DNA of 64,000 nucleotides from Bugulina stolonifera (GCA_935421135.1 OW285192.1:9569501-9633500); one strand, 5' to 3'. Positions 1-11,834 are shown, counted from the stretch's first letter. Translations and numbers: made by a program. The notes: generated by a model from the letters alone, not told the origin.

Positions 1-1430
1 GGAACTTTTAGTAAATAAGCCTAGTTATACTCATATGTTCCATTTTTAGTCTCTGTGCTTTGACTCATTTTGTTTTATTTGTAACAAACAAAGGCCTCCC
101 TTTCCGCTTTTTACAGCGGTCCAGTGGCCCCATTTTTAACCTGAACCTGAAGTAAGACTTACTTCTTCAGCCCTTAGTTGGATAAGATTGTCTAAGGGAC
201 TCGTCAAGCACCAAACAACAGAACATCAAGAGAAAGACGGATCGACAGATGCAGTAATGGAGAATTATATAACCCTAGTTTTATGCTTGTGGTTAGAGGT
301 TTGGGGGTCACTCAAGACTAAATAGAGAAGGCAACCTCTCCCATATGCTACTCAGACAACTGACTCTGCTGCTAATTAAAAAGTTTCATAATGATAATAA
401 TTATATTATTATTTAGATTAATATTTATAATTTAATAAGAATCCCTTTAACTTCATTACCTTAATTACAAGTGTACATATTATATCCTAATCATTCCTTA
501 TAGACCTTACCCCACTAGTGCACTAACTGCTACTGGTACACTACTAGTGCACTACCACTAATATTGTAATATAATTTTTTACTTTATCCTGTATTCTATC
601 TGCTCTGTTCTATTAAATTACTATTTATTACAATTCTAATAATGTACATATACAATACATCAATAGGCATAGGCTTAGTACTTAGAGCTACCACAAAATA
701 GTTCAAAGTCTTGTCTCCTGCCAACTCTCTCTCGACAAAGAACAAGCTGGAAGAAAGGAGAATATCTGGCGGTATTCTGTGCTCGATCAGTGCCGTAACA
801 TCACCATCACATCAAACCAACAGCCCATATTTCGACTCCAAGGCATACAGAACAATATTTCAGTTTACCATTATTATTAATCTAAACTGTTGGAGAATGG
901 GATTACTTGCTATCCGCTGACTTCCCAACTCCTAAAGCTACTGACCAGCAGTAGATTTTTCAATTTCAACTTCCAACTTTCTAAAGTCATGGGTAAACAA
1001 TTAGTTGATGGTAGAGACTAGGATGACTAGATAAATATGAAGGAAGTTAACTTTAATCATTGACTCTTTGGCAACCGAATATGCACATCTCTGACACTTA
1101 ACTTCTCTTGTCTGGCAGTCAAATGGGCTTGAAGTCTATAGAATGGTTCACAGTAGTTGATTTGAGAGCTAACCAATACTTTTGTTGAGAAGACAGCTGC
1201 TCTCCATGCACATGGATTGATAATTGAAGGTGATTGGACAAAGCTTCAAATATTTATAATTGTGAATAAAATATTAGCTTGAGTGATTCTACTGCCTGTG
1301 CTAAAATTCAGCCTGAATTTATTATATGATAGTGAATTAAAATGATAACAAAGATGGATATAATATAGTATCAAATATACATAGATAGTATGTTGCAATG
1401 AACAAATGCTCCCAGTCACTATTGTAATAG
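1..1430. other. Unresolved AT-rich non-coding stretch
   Basis: No convincing exon, RNA gene or repeat could be supported. A short open frame near 711-920 has no recognisable domain and no splice context that would make it a gene. The sequence could be an intron or the downstream flank of a gene left of the window. Confidence 0.4.
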
Positions 1431-1697
1431 GTGTCTTCGCGATCTCTTGGACAGACCCGGGTCACAAATAAAAATTACAAGATGGTCGTCCGACCAAGGC
1501 CAGAAGGGCTGTTGGCCTGGGATTTTGCTTGGCCGGCCGAAACCATCCCTAGCTCATCGGCACACCTGATTTCTTCGCACGAAAACGAGGATTTTGCTTT
1601 TGGCCAAGGCCGGAATGTTCGCGACCCTGTGACAGATGTGTGCCGGAAAATATTTTCGTTAATCGGCCTGGGTCTGAAGTTTAGGTCGCGACGACAC
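1431..1697 (+). mobile_element. MITE-like repeat, copy 1
   Basis: This 267-bp unit starts GTGTCTTCGCGACC and ends GGTCGCGACGACAC, so its ends form a 14-bp imperfect terminal inverted repeat. Related units lie at 8721-8956 (minus), 11049-11271 (plus) and 15356-15621 (plus). It is richer in GC than its surroundings and has no conserved coding frame among copies. I infer a non-autonomous DNA transposon family; no clear target duplication is seen at this copy. Confidence 0.7.
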
Positions 1698-1855
1698 CTG
1701 ATGGCTGTGTTACAACACTTGGTGTATATGTAGTTTTGGTTGCTAGCTATCACCTGTCCTTGCCTTATAGCCCTCTAGAATATAATTATAATTACAGTAT
1801 TTCATCTATTGGTCATAGTTGTGAGGTATAATTGTAAAATATCCTCAGATATATA

Positions 1856-2432
1856 TGTCACACGATTGATTGTGCGACAGGTTCGAAAAGCCTTCCGTTA
1901 GCCAAGATATTTTCTGCAGCTAATTCTTATGCTGACGAGACTGTCCCTTGTAGTGTGTATAGCTAGTATGCTGTGTGTGTAACCATACTATACCAAGTCT
2001 GTTACAGCGAATATATCTTTATTACCACTAACTGAATTACAACTGGACTAAAACTCAACTTGAACTGAACTAAACTGAACTCTCTCTCTCAACCCCTGCT
2101 TATATAGTTAAGCTTAAATGTTCTAGAACATTCCGGAGTTAACATGAATCATAATACCATATATGGTCAAGAGAGAATATTCTAGAACGGTATTGCACCA
2201 CTATTACATAATAACATCATCCAATTATATACTTGGTTATAAATAGACCGCACATAACTCATTACAATTTAGTCATGTCTTCTCAAGTGCATGTGCACTA
2301 AAACACTACATAATAATATAATATATGTAAACAACATAGTACATGTACAACTGTTTATATAACTGCATACTAATGAAAAACAATAAGCTGTAGCAATGTA
2401 CATGTATATATCCAGTTCAGAAGATTGTGACA
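1856..2432 (-). repeat. 3' LTR of the Gypsy-like element
   Basis: This is the downstream LTR in the minus-strand sense. It is almost identical to 4107-4684. A purine-rich tract, GGAAAATGGGGT on the minus strand (2433-2444), abuts it and is a good polypurine tract. Confidence 0.92.
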
Positions 2433-2444
2433 ACCCCATTTTCC
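2433..2444 (-). other. Polypurine tract of the LTR element
   Basis: On the minus strand the bases next to the 3' LTR read GGAAAATGGGGT, the expected place and composition for the plus-strand DNA primer of a retrotransposon. Confidence 0.7.
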
Positions 2445-2513
2445 AGATGAAATTAATTTAATTTCAGTCAATAATTCCTACTATCTTCTGAACAAGCCTT
2501 AGTCCGTCTTCCT

Positions 2514-4016
2514 TTATCCATTGTCAACTCGTTTACTTGTTTTGTATTTGTCTCCTCTGTCAAAGTTTCGATCGGGATCTGCTGGTGACCTCACACCAGG
2601 TATATTTCCTATCACCAGGTCGTACATAGGATCATCCATTACTATCGCTTGTACCATCCCTGAGTAATACGGTGTCCTGATTTGTATGCTGGCCACTGGA
2701 TACTGCTCGGCTGAGTTATCGACCATCCTAACCTCTCTCTTTATTCCGGTGTACTGGTTTGGCTTAACAAATTTTCCTTTAACTACGACTGCTGTGCAAC
2801 CTGTGTCTCTCACGACTTCCGCAGGTTGGTTATTCACGTAGCCCATTTTGATGTCAATATTATTTTCATCCGTCCGTATTTGTTTGCAGCAACCAATAGT
2901 GACATATCTTCTTCCATCTATCTCAATTTCCTGAGGCTCTCTGCCATCTCCTCCTTTTACAATCGCTTTCATAGCTCCTACCTTGCCTGGTTTCATATTT
3001 CCTTGTCTGGACCTCTTACATTCCATAGTTGAGTGTCCAGTAACTCTACAATTGGAACAGTGTTTCTGTGTTCTCTTGGGGCATCCAACTGCAATATGCC
3101 CTACTTCATCGCAGATGTAGCATCTACGAGATTCTTCTTCATCCTTGTGTGCGGTAGCTTTCTCCTTCATGAAGAGCTTTCTACCATGAGCTGCCAAATA
3201 TCGGTCAGCATCTTCTGCCACTTGTTCAATCCCTCCTATCTTGGATTGCTTTAAATAAACTGCCACATCAGGTGGGCAGGCCTCTATAAACTGCTCAATC
3301 AGTATTATTTCGTAGAGGTCTTTGCATTCAGAGAGTTGTACCCACTTGGTTAAGTAATTCCTCAGTCTCACCATAAATTGTTGTGGGGATTCATCCTCTC
3401 CTGCTTTGTTTTCTCGAAATCTTCTCCGATATCCATATTCCGTTAAATTATATCGCCTTAGAAGTGCTTCCTTTACCTTATCATAATCTTTCCGGTCTTC
3501 ATTTGCTAGCCTAGTGTACGCCTCGGTCGCCTTTCCCTTCAAGTACTGACTTAAGTGGTATGGCCAATCAGCTTTCTCCCAGTTGTAACTTTCAGCAATC
3601 CATTCGAACCTTTCCAGGTAGCTGTCTATATCATCGCTCTGTTCATCAAAGACTGGGATCCTAGGTTTCGGTTTAGCCAATGCGGCCTCAATAGCAGAGC
3701 TATCATGGTTAGGCGTACCTGGTCGTTGACTGTCAATCCTTTTCATTTCAAGCTCATGTTGAAATTTCAACTCGACTTCTTTAAGTCTCATTTCGTCTGC
3801 ATCTTTTTGTTGCTGCTGCTGTATCTCCAGCTCTCTTAGCCTAATTTCCTCAGCTTTCGCTTCTCTTTCTATTCGTCTTTCTTCACGTTCCCTTTCTGCT
3901 GCAGCTAATATTTCTGAGGTGAACTTCTGTTCATTTTCTTTGACAAAGTCTTGCAATTCTTTGCCACTGAGTCCTAGTTCTTTGCCCATATCCAGAGCTC
4001 TTTGCATGCCAGCCAT
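2514..4016 (-). CDS. Gag-protease polyprotein, Gypsy/Gmr1-like with SCAN-like capsid region
   Basis: A single 500-aa frame fills the interior of the LTR element. Residues about 15-100 are a charged, glutamine/glutamate-rich coiled-coil segment. Residues about 115-285 resemble the retroviral-type capsid region related to SCAN domains (ordered hydrophobic pattern with YLERFEWIAESY and LIEQFIEACP). Two CCHC zinc knuckles follow (CYICDEVGHIAVGC and CSNCRVTGHSTMEC) for RNA binding. Near the C-terminus DTGCTAVV and YDLVIGN are the active-site and flap-side motifs of an aspartic retropepsin, although the usual DSG/DTG-A form is DTG-C here. Known Gypsy elements continue into reverse transcriptase and integrase; this one stops 81 bp before the LTR. 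The start is the first ATG after the primer site. Confidence 0.9.
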   Translation of the reverse strand: MAGMQRALDMGKELGLSGKELQDFVKENEQKFTSEILAAAEREREERRIEREAKAEEIRLRELEIQQQQQKDADEMRLKEVELKFQHELEMKRIDSQRPGTPNHDSSAIEAALAKPKPRIPVFDEQSDDIDSYLERFEWIAESYNWEKADWPYHLSQYLKGKATEAYTRLANEDRKDYDKVKEALLRRYNLTEYGYRRRFRENKAGEDESPQQFMVRLRNYLTKWVQLSECKDLYEIILIEQFIEACPPDVAVYLKQSKIGGIEQVAEDADRYLAAHGRKLFMKEKATAHKDEEESRRCYICDEVGHIAVGCPKRTQKHCSNCRVTGHSTMECKRSRQGNMKPGKVGAMKAIVKGGDGREPQEIEIDGRRYVTIGCCKQIRTDENNIDIKMGYVNNQPAEVVRDTGCTAVVVKGKFVKPNQYTGIKREVRMVDNSAEQYPVASIQIRTPYYSGMVQAIVMDDPMYDLVIGNIPGVRSPADPDRNFDRGDKYKTSKRVDNG

Positions 4017-4084
4017 TGTGCTACTGACTGTCTACTTCTGTCCACAAAAAGAATTAGTGCGAACTGTTATACCTTGAACTTGAG

Positions 4085-4104
4085 GCTTCCCGGAGCAGCC
4101 CCCA
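4085..4104 (-). other. Primer binding site of the LTR element
   Basis: Two bases inside the 5' LTR (minus sense) the sequence begins TGGGGGCTGCTCCGGG. It starts with the TGG expected to pair with a tRNA 3' CCA. I do not assign the tRNA. Confidence 0.55.
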
Positions 4105-4106
4105 AT

Positions 4107-4684
4107 TGTCACACGATTGATTGTGCGACAGGTTCGAAAAGCCTTCCGTTAGCCAAGATATTTTCTGCAGTTAATTCTTATGCTGACGAGACTGTCCCTT
4201 GTAGTGTGTATAGCTAGTATGCTGTGTGTGTAACCATACTATACCAAGTCTGTTACAGCGAATATATCTTTATTACCACTAACTGAATTACAACTCGGAC
4301 TAAAACTCAACTTGAACTGAACTAAACTGAACTCTCTCTCTCAACCCCTGCTTATATAGTTAAGCTTAAATGTTCTAGAACATTCCGGAGTTAACATGAA
4401 TCATAATACCATATATGGTCAAGAGAGAATATTCTAGAACGGTATTGCACCACTATTACATAATAACATCATCCAATTATATACTTGGTTATAAATAGAC
4501 CGCACATGACTCATTACAATTTAGTCATGTCTTCTCAAGTGCATGTGCACTAAAACACTACATAATAATATAATATATGTAAACAACATAGTACATGTAC
4601 AACTGTTTATATAACTGCATACTAATGAAAAACAATAAGCTGTAGCAATGTACATGTATATATCCAGTTCAGAAGATTGTGACA
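4107..4684 (-). repeat. 5' LTR of the Gypsy-like element
   Basis: This is the upstream LTR in the minus sense. It holds the putative promoter (TATATAAG on the minus strand, near 4352) and polyadenylation signal (AATAAA on the minus strand, near 4270). It is followed inward by the primer site and the gag frame. Confidence 0.92.
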
Positions 4685-5412
4685 ATATATTATGTATAGG
4701 CCTATTATATAAATTCATGAATTGATTAATGGTTGGGTCTGAGTTGATAGGAGAAGGTAATGCTTTATGTAGCGCTAGGTTCTGCCATGCTCAAATACAG
4801 CATTGTGAGTAAGTGGGAGTCACACACTGTATGGTACACTCACTTATTATTTGAACAGCTTAGATTGGCCAACTCTATTTCTATCATATTCGGGTGCTTG
4901 TACATTGGTGATAGAGTATAACTCCAGTGTACAACCCACATACATACATGTAGAATGACTGTACAGTATGCTATGGGACTGTATCCATATCACACCCATC
5001 TCCTTGGTCTGTGTATTCAGCTGTATATACTATTGTCTGGGGAGTAATGCCTGTGTTATCATTTCAGGTTGTAGATGAATAGACTCCCTCTGACCTCTAC
5101 CAATAAATATCATACAACTGATACAAGGTGTAGAACCTAGGCTCTATATATAATGATAGAATACATTATTATTTGCTGCTGTGGAATGATTGGATTGTTA
5201 GACTACATAGTACATGGCCCACAGTCTAATAATCTAATTCCTTTCACAGTAACAAATAATAATTTACTCCATCATCTTACTAATAACTAAATATAAATAA
5301 TATACAGTTGTTACATGCTAGCTGTAATGTTTCACTATCCTCTCCCCAACAGTTGACATGCTACATAAATATATCACTAGCAATATCCAAGTATCAGGAC
5401 TGCCATTACAGT
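4685..5412. other. Upstream flank of the ankyrin gene
   Basis: AT-rich DNA with no supported exon. It must contain the promoter and possibly a 5' exon of the ankyrin-repeat gene that follows, but no core element stands out. Confidence 0.4.
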
Positions 5413-8400
5413 ATGAATATAGTGGACAATGGAAATCAAATGTATAATATTGTCATTGTAGGGACTGACAGAGTATTTACTATGAAGTTCAACAACAAAA
5501 CTATCATCCAAGTGGTAGAAGATGGTGATATTGAAGCTGTTAGAGAGATGTTAAACTGTTGCAGTTCAGGTGACAGATTAAACCTGGTAATGATACAGGA
5601 CAATGTTGGTAATACAGCTGTACACTGAGCAGCACAAAAAGGACAAGTGTGTATATTGAAGCACATCACAGACAGTATCTCAGCAAGTGAATGGTACCAA
5701 CTGCTAATGGTACAGGACAGGGGGGTAATACAGCTGTGTACTGTGCAGCATACAATGGACAAGTGGATATATTGAAGCACATCACAGACAGTTTCTCAGC
5801 AAGTGAATGGTACCAACTGCTAATGGTACAGGACAGGGGGGTAATACAGCTGTGCACTGTGCAGCATTCAATGGACATGTGGATATATTGAAGCACATCA
5901 CAGACAGTTTCTCAGCAAGTGAATGGTGCCAACTGCTAATGGTACAGAACAATGATGGTGGTGATACAGCTGTACACCGTGCAGCATACCATCGACAAGT
6001 GGATATATTGAAGCACATCACAGACAGTATCTCAGCGAGTGAATGGTACCAACTGCTAATGGTACAGGACAAGCAGGGTAATACAGCTGTACACCGTGCA
6101 GCACAAAAAGGACAAGTGGATATATTGAAGCACATCACAGACAGTATCTCAGCAAGTGAATGGTACCAACTGCTAATGGTACAGGACAATGATGGTAATA
6201 CAGCTGTACACCGTGCAGCATACAATGGACATGTGGGTATATTGAAGCACATCACAGACAGTATCTCAGCAAGTGAATGGTACCAACTGCTAATGGTACA
6301 GGACAAATTGGGTAATACAGTTGTACACAATGCAGCATTCAAAGGACATATGGGTATATTGCAGCAACTACTAGACCCTCTTACACTATCAGATAGACTA
6401 CAAGTATTAGCCATAAAGAATAAACAAGGACAGACACCTCTAGACACAGCTAAGCAGTATCATGGTAAAGAAGCTATCTTTGTCATCAACCAGTACATGA
6501 AATCATGTGAAGGTAAGGTTTGTGTTTATCAACTGAATACATGACTTATATAACAACTGTGAATACTTTACCAGTTTTATCATTAATAGAATACAAAAAT
6601 TTGTCTATAATCGTAGATATTTTTATTGTAATAACATGAGTAACTACTCTGCTATTACTGTCATATTACCTTCATTCCATGCAATGGTCTATCAGTATTA
6701 TGATACACTGATATTTGATGGTGGACAGCTCCCTTATTTACACGTATGGTATGTATTTGGGCCTTGCCTCTACATTGCTATGACCCTACATCATATAATA
6801 CTGTAATTGGGTGTTTATTGTAGCTGGAGGTGATGAGACTGTGCAGAGAGCAGATATCTCTTTCACTGATAGAAGTAAAGGTAGGGAGACTTGAGCATAT
6901 GCTTGAAATGTGTATTTTGGGCCCTGATTCAATGTCCATGTGCAAAGTAAAGTTCTTCAAGCAGCATAAATGAATATTATATTTTATGTTAATTAGTTGA
7001 TTAGTTTAGTTAGTACAAGTACCCTTATCATTTCAGTAGTAACCTAACGCACTACTTCATTTGATATGGTGGCCATCTTATGTCAGTAATGTTGTATTGC
7101 TCCAGATTTGCTTGTAGGTACACAAGTACTGGAGGGTATTGTGCACGAGTTACAGGCTCAAGTTGTTGAGTTGAGGGAAGACAAATCCACTCTGTGGAAA
7201 GTAGTAGAAGCTGAACAAGCAACCTCTGAGAAAAGAGTACATGGTATATTCAATACTGTGCAATGTTGTAGTAATATGCAACTTTATTCTCATGCTGATT
7301 CAAAAAATTGCGTACCTTACACAAAGGAGATATTTATTTGTCTTGTTTAGATTTGGAACAGCTGAAGACAAACAACTCCGAACTAAAGGACAGGTGTAAT
7401 GTCTTGGAGGCAGACAACTCCCAACTGAAGGACAGGTGTAATGCCTTGGAGGCAGACAACTCTCAATTAAAGGACAGGTGTACCGTCTTAGAGACAGACA
7501 ACTCCCAACTGAAAGGCAAGTGTCATGCCTTAGAGGCAGGCAACTCCCAACTAAAGACAGACAATTACGAGTTGAACAGAGAGATTTCTGGTACTAAAGT
7601 ACACAGTCATTGTATACTACAATCACAGTTTTACTGATTACATTAACACGCAGGGCTATAATCTGTTTAGCTGTTTCTATTTGAGACAGCTATTTCATTA
7701 TAAAATGAGATAGTTGGACTGTAAAAAGTAAACATCTATAAGATTTATAGGTTTATATGTGACATAACCTGAATGCTATTTGTATTTTATGTAATATGCA
7801 AATTATTCATAGATATGAAAACAAGACAGACCAGGATAGAAGAGAAACAGAGGACAGATCATGTAGATGTAAATGATAAGATCAGAGCAGCCAATAAGAG
7901 TGCTCGTAGTAAGTCATTATTACACTCCCATGTCATAGACTATAGAGCACTCTTAGCGCAGGTATATTTCCTGTTTTAGATTTGTTGCAGTAAATGTGAT
8001 AAATATTTGGGTAGATACTGTGTTTGTCAGGCTGGATTATATTTCCCCATGGAACTGAGTACCAACTATTATTATCCATTAGTATAGTAGCAATATATCA
8101 GCTGTAGCTGACCATCTAAGTACTGGTGTCTAGCTGCACCTGGCTATTGCTACAACTTAGTGTTATATGCTCAGTGAACTACAACTAAAACTGTTATATT
8201 GAATCTCATTGGGTATATCCTTCATGTAAGACACCCACGAAAATGTAACTAGTCTACTATATAACTATATACTACAATAATATAGAGTAATATATATAGT
8301 AGCAGTACCATTATATGACCTACTTATACATAGTAGTAATGCATAATCCCAATAATAATGGAATTGCCTACCCATTGTGTACAGGTCCATCAAAAATTGC

Positions 8401-9245
8401 TGTTGGCAATCACCCTAAATCTTTTACAAGGAGATAGGCCTATGCTGAACTGGCTTATGTAGACCATACATTTAATTTACTTCCAACCTGTAATTGGGAT
8501 CTAACTTCTAATTGGTTGCAATTATTTAGCCACCCGCATGAAATGCTTGGAGAATGAACGAAGACACAAAGTGCTGGAAGAGGATTACTCCAATATAAAG
8601 GAAGGGGTGGATCATCTCATATCCAAACGTCAGAGTGAAGGTTAGTTGGTATTTCTATATTTTACTGGTATACAATAGCAAAGTCAGCCATTTTTGCAAA
8701 ATTACTGAAATGATATCATAGTGTCGCCGCGACCTAAATTTCAGGGACAGGCCAACTTGTTCAAGAACTTTCCAGTTCACCTCCATCACAGGGTCGTGAA
8801 AACACCGGCTTGAGCCAAAAGCAATTTCCTCATTTTCGTGCGAGAAACCGGAGTATGTCGATCGGCCGGGGATGGCTTCCTTCGACCAAGTAAAGTCCCA
8901 GGTCAATTTAACCCATCTCTAGATTTTTGTTTGCTACCCAGGCTGGTCAATGACACGTAAACCTACCTTGGGAACCTTGTGGTGCCTAACAACGGTTTTC
9001 TAAATACATGTAGGCCTACATCTTCCCAAAGCATGGAGCAGACAATTCCCAAAAATACATGCAAATGCTGTAACTTTTCAGTTAGAAAAGCATTCTTGAA
9101 ACTTTTTGAAGGTCCCTCATATTATTGGTCGGTGTCGTAGCCCTGGAACCATGAGGCAGAGATATGCAGGATTTCTGATAACCACAAGCTATGAATCTTG
9201 AGGTCTCCTTTAATGATTTCTAATCGGTTTTATTTCACAGTTTAA
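5413..9245 (+). CDS. Ankyrin-repeat plus coiled-coil protein gene, array broken
   Basis: Exons I can chain in phase: 5413-6512, 6824-6880, 7106-7243, 7351-7590, 7813-7908, 8530-8640 and a last exon 9241-9245 that supplies only the stop. The first exon carries about seven ankyrin-like units of 39 residues with GNTAVHRAA and ILKHITDSISASEWYQLL. Later exons encode a coiled coil, including 14-residue units of the LKDRCNALEADNSQ type (7380-7560). Such proteins normally act as scaffolds; no enzymatic domain is visible. The frame is interrupted: TGA at 5626-5628 replaces an expected arginine codon, and two units (near 5721 and 5840) are one base short in a run of six Gs. It could be a recent pseudogene, or the G-run losses could be assembly errors. 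The start codon is the first ATG in frame and is tentative. Confidence 0.7.
5600..6350 (+). repeat. 117-bp tandem array encoding ankyrin units
   Basis: The AATACAGCTGT string recurs at 5611, 5727, 5843, 5963 (GATACAGCTGT), 6080, 6197 and 6314. The spacing is 116, 116, 120, 117, 117 and 117 bp. The two 116 values mark the two frameshifted units; 120 reflects one extra codon. Units are nearly identical at DNA level, so the array expanded recently. Confidence 0.9.
8721..8956 (-). mobile_element. MITE-like repeat, copy 2 (in an intron)
   Basis: This unit starts GTGTCGCCGCGACC on the plus strand and ends near GGTCAATGACAC. Its interior matches the complement of the unit at 1431-1697, for example the CTCATTTTCGTGCGAGAA string. 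It lies in the last intron of the ankyrin/coiled-coil gene. Confidence 0.65.
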
Positions 9246-9760
9246 GTCAGTACCTCAGCCTGACTTCATTCAACAGAGTGGAGTAGATAGGCTAATTGGT
9301 GGCATTACCTATTCACATTCCTAGGCTATTGATGGTGCTGTCTTGTCTAACGTGTTATTTGCTATGTACATTGTATATGTTGACTTTGCCTCTTCTTTCT
9401 TGTTGTAAAGGTGGGTGGAGGTTCACCCCACCTACCTTGAATGGAAATATAAAACAATAATCAATGTGAAGAGTTGTCTCCACTGTCAATTCTGAGCTAG
9501 TAAATACATCGTGGAGTAGAAAGAGCAAACAGGATGTTGTTATCTGTTTTAGTGACAGCTCAGACGGATGATGGTGGGGAGTTGTCATTTCTTATTACTG
9601 CTGAAGAACAGATATCACCTCATGACTATATGGGATAAATAGAGAATAGGTTAGTGGTACATATTTATACAGCTAGCTATGTACATATACAGGTAACACT
9701 TCTGTGTGGTGTGAACAGTATATAACTACATGTAGGTGATACACATACACACACAATATT
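9246..9760. other. Intergenic, nothing recognised
   Basis: The 3' flank of the ankyrin/coiled-coil gene. No coding, RNA or repeat structure could be supported here. Confidence 0.4.
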
Positions 9761-10018
9761 ATCACATTTGGCTAGTTATGACTGTATGTATATCACGTTA
9801 TATCACCTTATTTACCTTGCTAAGATTTATATTACGAACTACATATTACTATAATAGTATGCCAGTTCTATGCATTATGCAACATGTCTATCACATTTGG
9901 CTAGTTATGACTGTATGTATATCACGTAATATCACCTTATTTACCTTGCTAAGATTTATATTACGAACTACATATTACTATAATAGTATGCCAGTTCTAT
10001 GCATTATGCAACATGTCT
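9761..10018. repeat. 129-bp tandem duplication
   Basis: Two adjacent 129-bp copies (9761-9889 and 9890-10018) start ATCACATTTGGCTAG and end AACATGTCT. They differ by only about one base, so the duplication is recent. The open frame across it is a by-product of 129 being divisible by three. Confidence 0.95.
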
Positions 10019-11048
10019 ATCTTTCACTTTAACTCTATAATTACACTGTACATCTATATTAAAGTATATGTATATTAAAGTAGATAGCTATATTACCATT
10101 GGCCTAGTAATACTATTTCTATATGTACATGTACAATGTATATACTGTCTACCAAACAGTGTACATATATAGTTTTTGTCTGTCATACTACATACTGTAC
10201 AGTTAAGGTATAACATTATTGTGAATAATATACATTTCATGTTTAAATGTACATGTATGTAGTATTTTACAGACCATTTTATTATTATGTAGAGCGTTTA
10301 CTTCTAATTATGCTATAAAATATGTGCTATGTGTGTGTACCAGTTTCTATACTTCTAGCTATTCCACACATTTTATCATATGGGAGTTTTCTCTCCTTTA
10401 TTATTAAGGGATGACAATTCCTGTAATGACACCCAATATTTACCTATCTACTATTTCCTATATGTTAAACCTACGTATATTAACCACATCTATAATGTAC
10501 ATCTTTATCTATATATATTACACACTTTATATTACATTAGCCGCCATTATATCATTGTTATAAAATTGAACTTATTTTTGTAGCAGATTATTATATTTAT
10601 GTATAAATTTATATATATTATTATGTATTATTTTATATCTGACCTAAATTATATTTCTGGTATAGCTGTCGACTTCAACGCTTTATATCAAACACATTTC
10701 CATATCAATGTCACATCAAACTATTATTGACTTCAGGTTTCTTCACTGTGTCCCTAAAATTTGACTATTATTATACCACCACAGTACAAGTACAATTATT
10801 ATTATTATTGTGATTCATATGACACTGTATAAGTACGTGCATGTCATGTCACATTCATGTTATCAGGATTTCTACAGTGTATACTTAAACCGTACAGCTG
10901 TATTTTATGCTACACTATGTTTTTCAACATATATTACAGGTATATTATAAATTATAATTGAGAATTCCTCTACAGTATGTTTTTTAGCATACACTACATG
11001 TAACTGTCTGTTATTAGCTGTAACGGTGAATTTTTCATACTACCGTTG
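10019..11048. other. AT-rich intergenic DNA
   Basis: Low-complexity AT-rich DNA with many TACATGTA-like strings. No gene, RNA or defined repeat is supported. Confidence 0.4.
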
Positions 11049-11271
11049 GTGTCTTCGCAACCTTTTAGACCTGCCTAGGTAGCTAATAAAAAGGACTAGT
11101 GACCTGGGATTTTGATTGGCCAAGGAAACCATCCTTCACTCATTGGCACACCCAGGTTTCTCACAGACAAATGTGGATTGTACATTTGGTTTAGTCAGCG
11201 TGTACCAATACCAGTGATGGAAATTCTTTGAGCAAGTTGGTCTGCGTCTGTAAGTTAGGTTGCTAAGTCAC
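11049..11271 (+). mobile_element. MITE-like repeat, copy 3 (diverged)
   Basis: It starts GTGTCTTCGCAACC and ends GGTTGCTAAGTCAC, matching the family ends with substitutions. The interior shares CCTGGGATTTTGATTGGCC and GAAACCATCC with the other copies but is shorter and more diverged. Confidence 0.6.
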
Positions 11272-11404
11272 CATGATATTGCCTTATACTATTATATTAC
11301 CTTTTAATATTATATTATCTTATAATACTATATTACCTTATAACACATATTATACACTATTAGGAGGGTTTAGTCATTTTATTTTATATACAAGATGTTT
11401 TTTA

Positions 11405-11565
11405 TACAAGGATTTTCAGTTTGTTAATTGAGTAGTCAAGGACTGATTTCACAACCATGAAAATACACATCCCTGACTGAGGTTTGAAACCAGGGTATCA
11501 ACTGCACCTAGTCCCCTAGCACAGTGAAAAAACACATGACCACTACACCAGCTCAGCAACCATAA
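11405..11565 (-). mobile_element. tRNA-derived SINE, minus copy
   Basis: Read on the minus strand it has AGCTGGTGTAGTGG as an RNA polymerase III A box (near 11541-11556) and GGTTTCAAACC as a B box (near 11481-11491). It then has a non-tRNA tail containing GTCCTTGACTACTCAATT. A related plus-strand copy lies at 11695-11834. Box spacing is longer than in a functional tRNA, and no cloverleaf is formed. Confidence 0.6.
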
Positions 11566-11694
11566 AAATCCGAAGCTTCCTCAGTAGGGCAGCAGACAAG
11601 CAGTAATACTACAAGCTCTGCTCTGTGTAGTCGTCTCAGTGCACATGTACTGCTCACCTGTGAAGCTTTCTATTTGCAAGGTTACTTAGCTGGT

Positions 11695-11834
11695 GTTGTG
11701 GTGATATCTTCTGTCCTCTGTACTATGCTATTAGATGCAGTAGATGCCTCAGGTTCAAACCCCAGTCAGGGACTGCTATCTTCATGGATGTGGAACTGAG
11801 TACCTGACTGCTCAATTGACAAATTGAAAATAAC
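11695..11834 (+). mobile_element. tRNA-derived SINE, plus copy
   Basis: TAGCTGGTGTTGTGG (A-box-like) is followed by GGTTCAAACCCC (B box, near 11752) and a tail GACTGCTCAATTGACAAATT. The tail matches the complement of the copy at 11405-11565, so this is the same family in the opposite orientation. Confidence 0.6.

Larger units (their letters stand above)
1856..4684 (-). mobile_element. Complete non-autonomous Gypsy-like LTR retrotransposon
   Basis: Two direct LTRs (577 and 578 bp) flank a 1674-bp interior. Both LTRs start TGTCACACG and end TGTGACA, giving the TG...CA ends. ATATA occurs directly outside both ends (1851-1855 and 4685-4689) as a likely 5-bp target duplication. I count only about three LTR differences (near C/T in the CAGCTAATT string, a 1-nt indel, one A/G), so the insertion is young. 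On the minus strand the LTR contains TATATAAG and then AATAAA, fitting a promoter-R-polyA layout. The interior carries one gag-protease frame and no reverse transcriptase, RNase H or integrase. Confidence 0.93.

Noticed and set aside
711..920. Plus-strand frame of 69 aa
   Set aside because: No ATG-based context, domain or flanking exon supports it.
1431..1753. Two opposite frames of 92 and 100 aa
   Set aside because: They are inside the MITE-like repeat and are not conserved among its copies.
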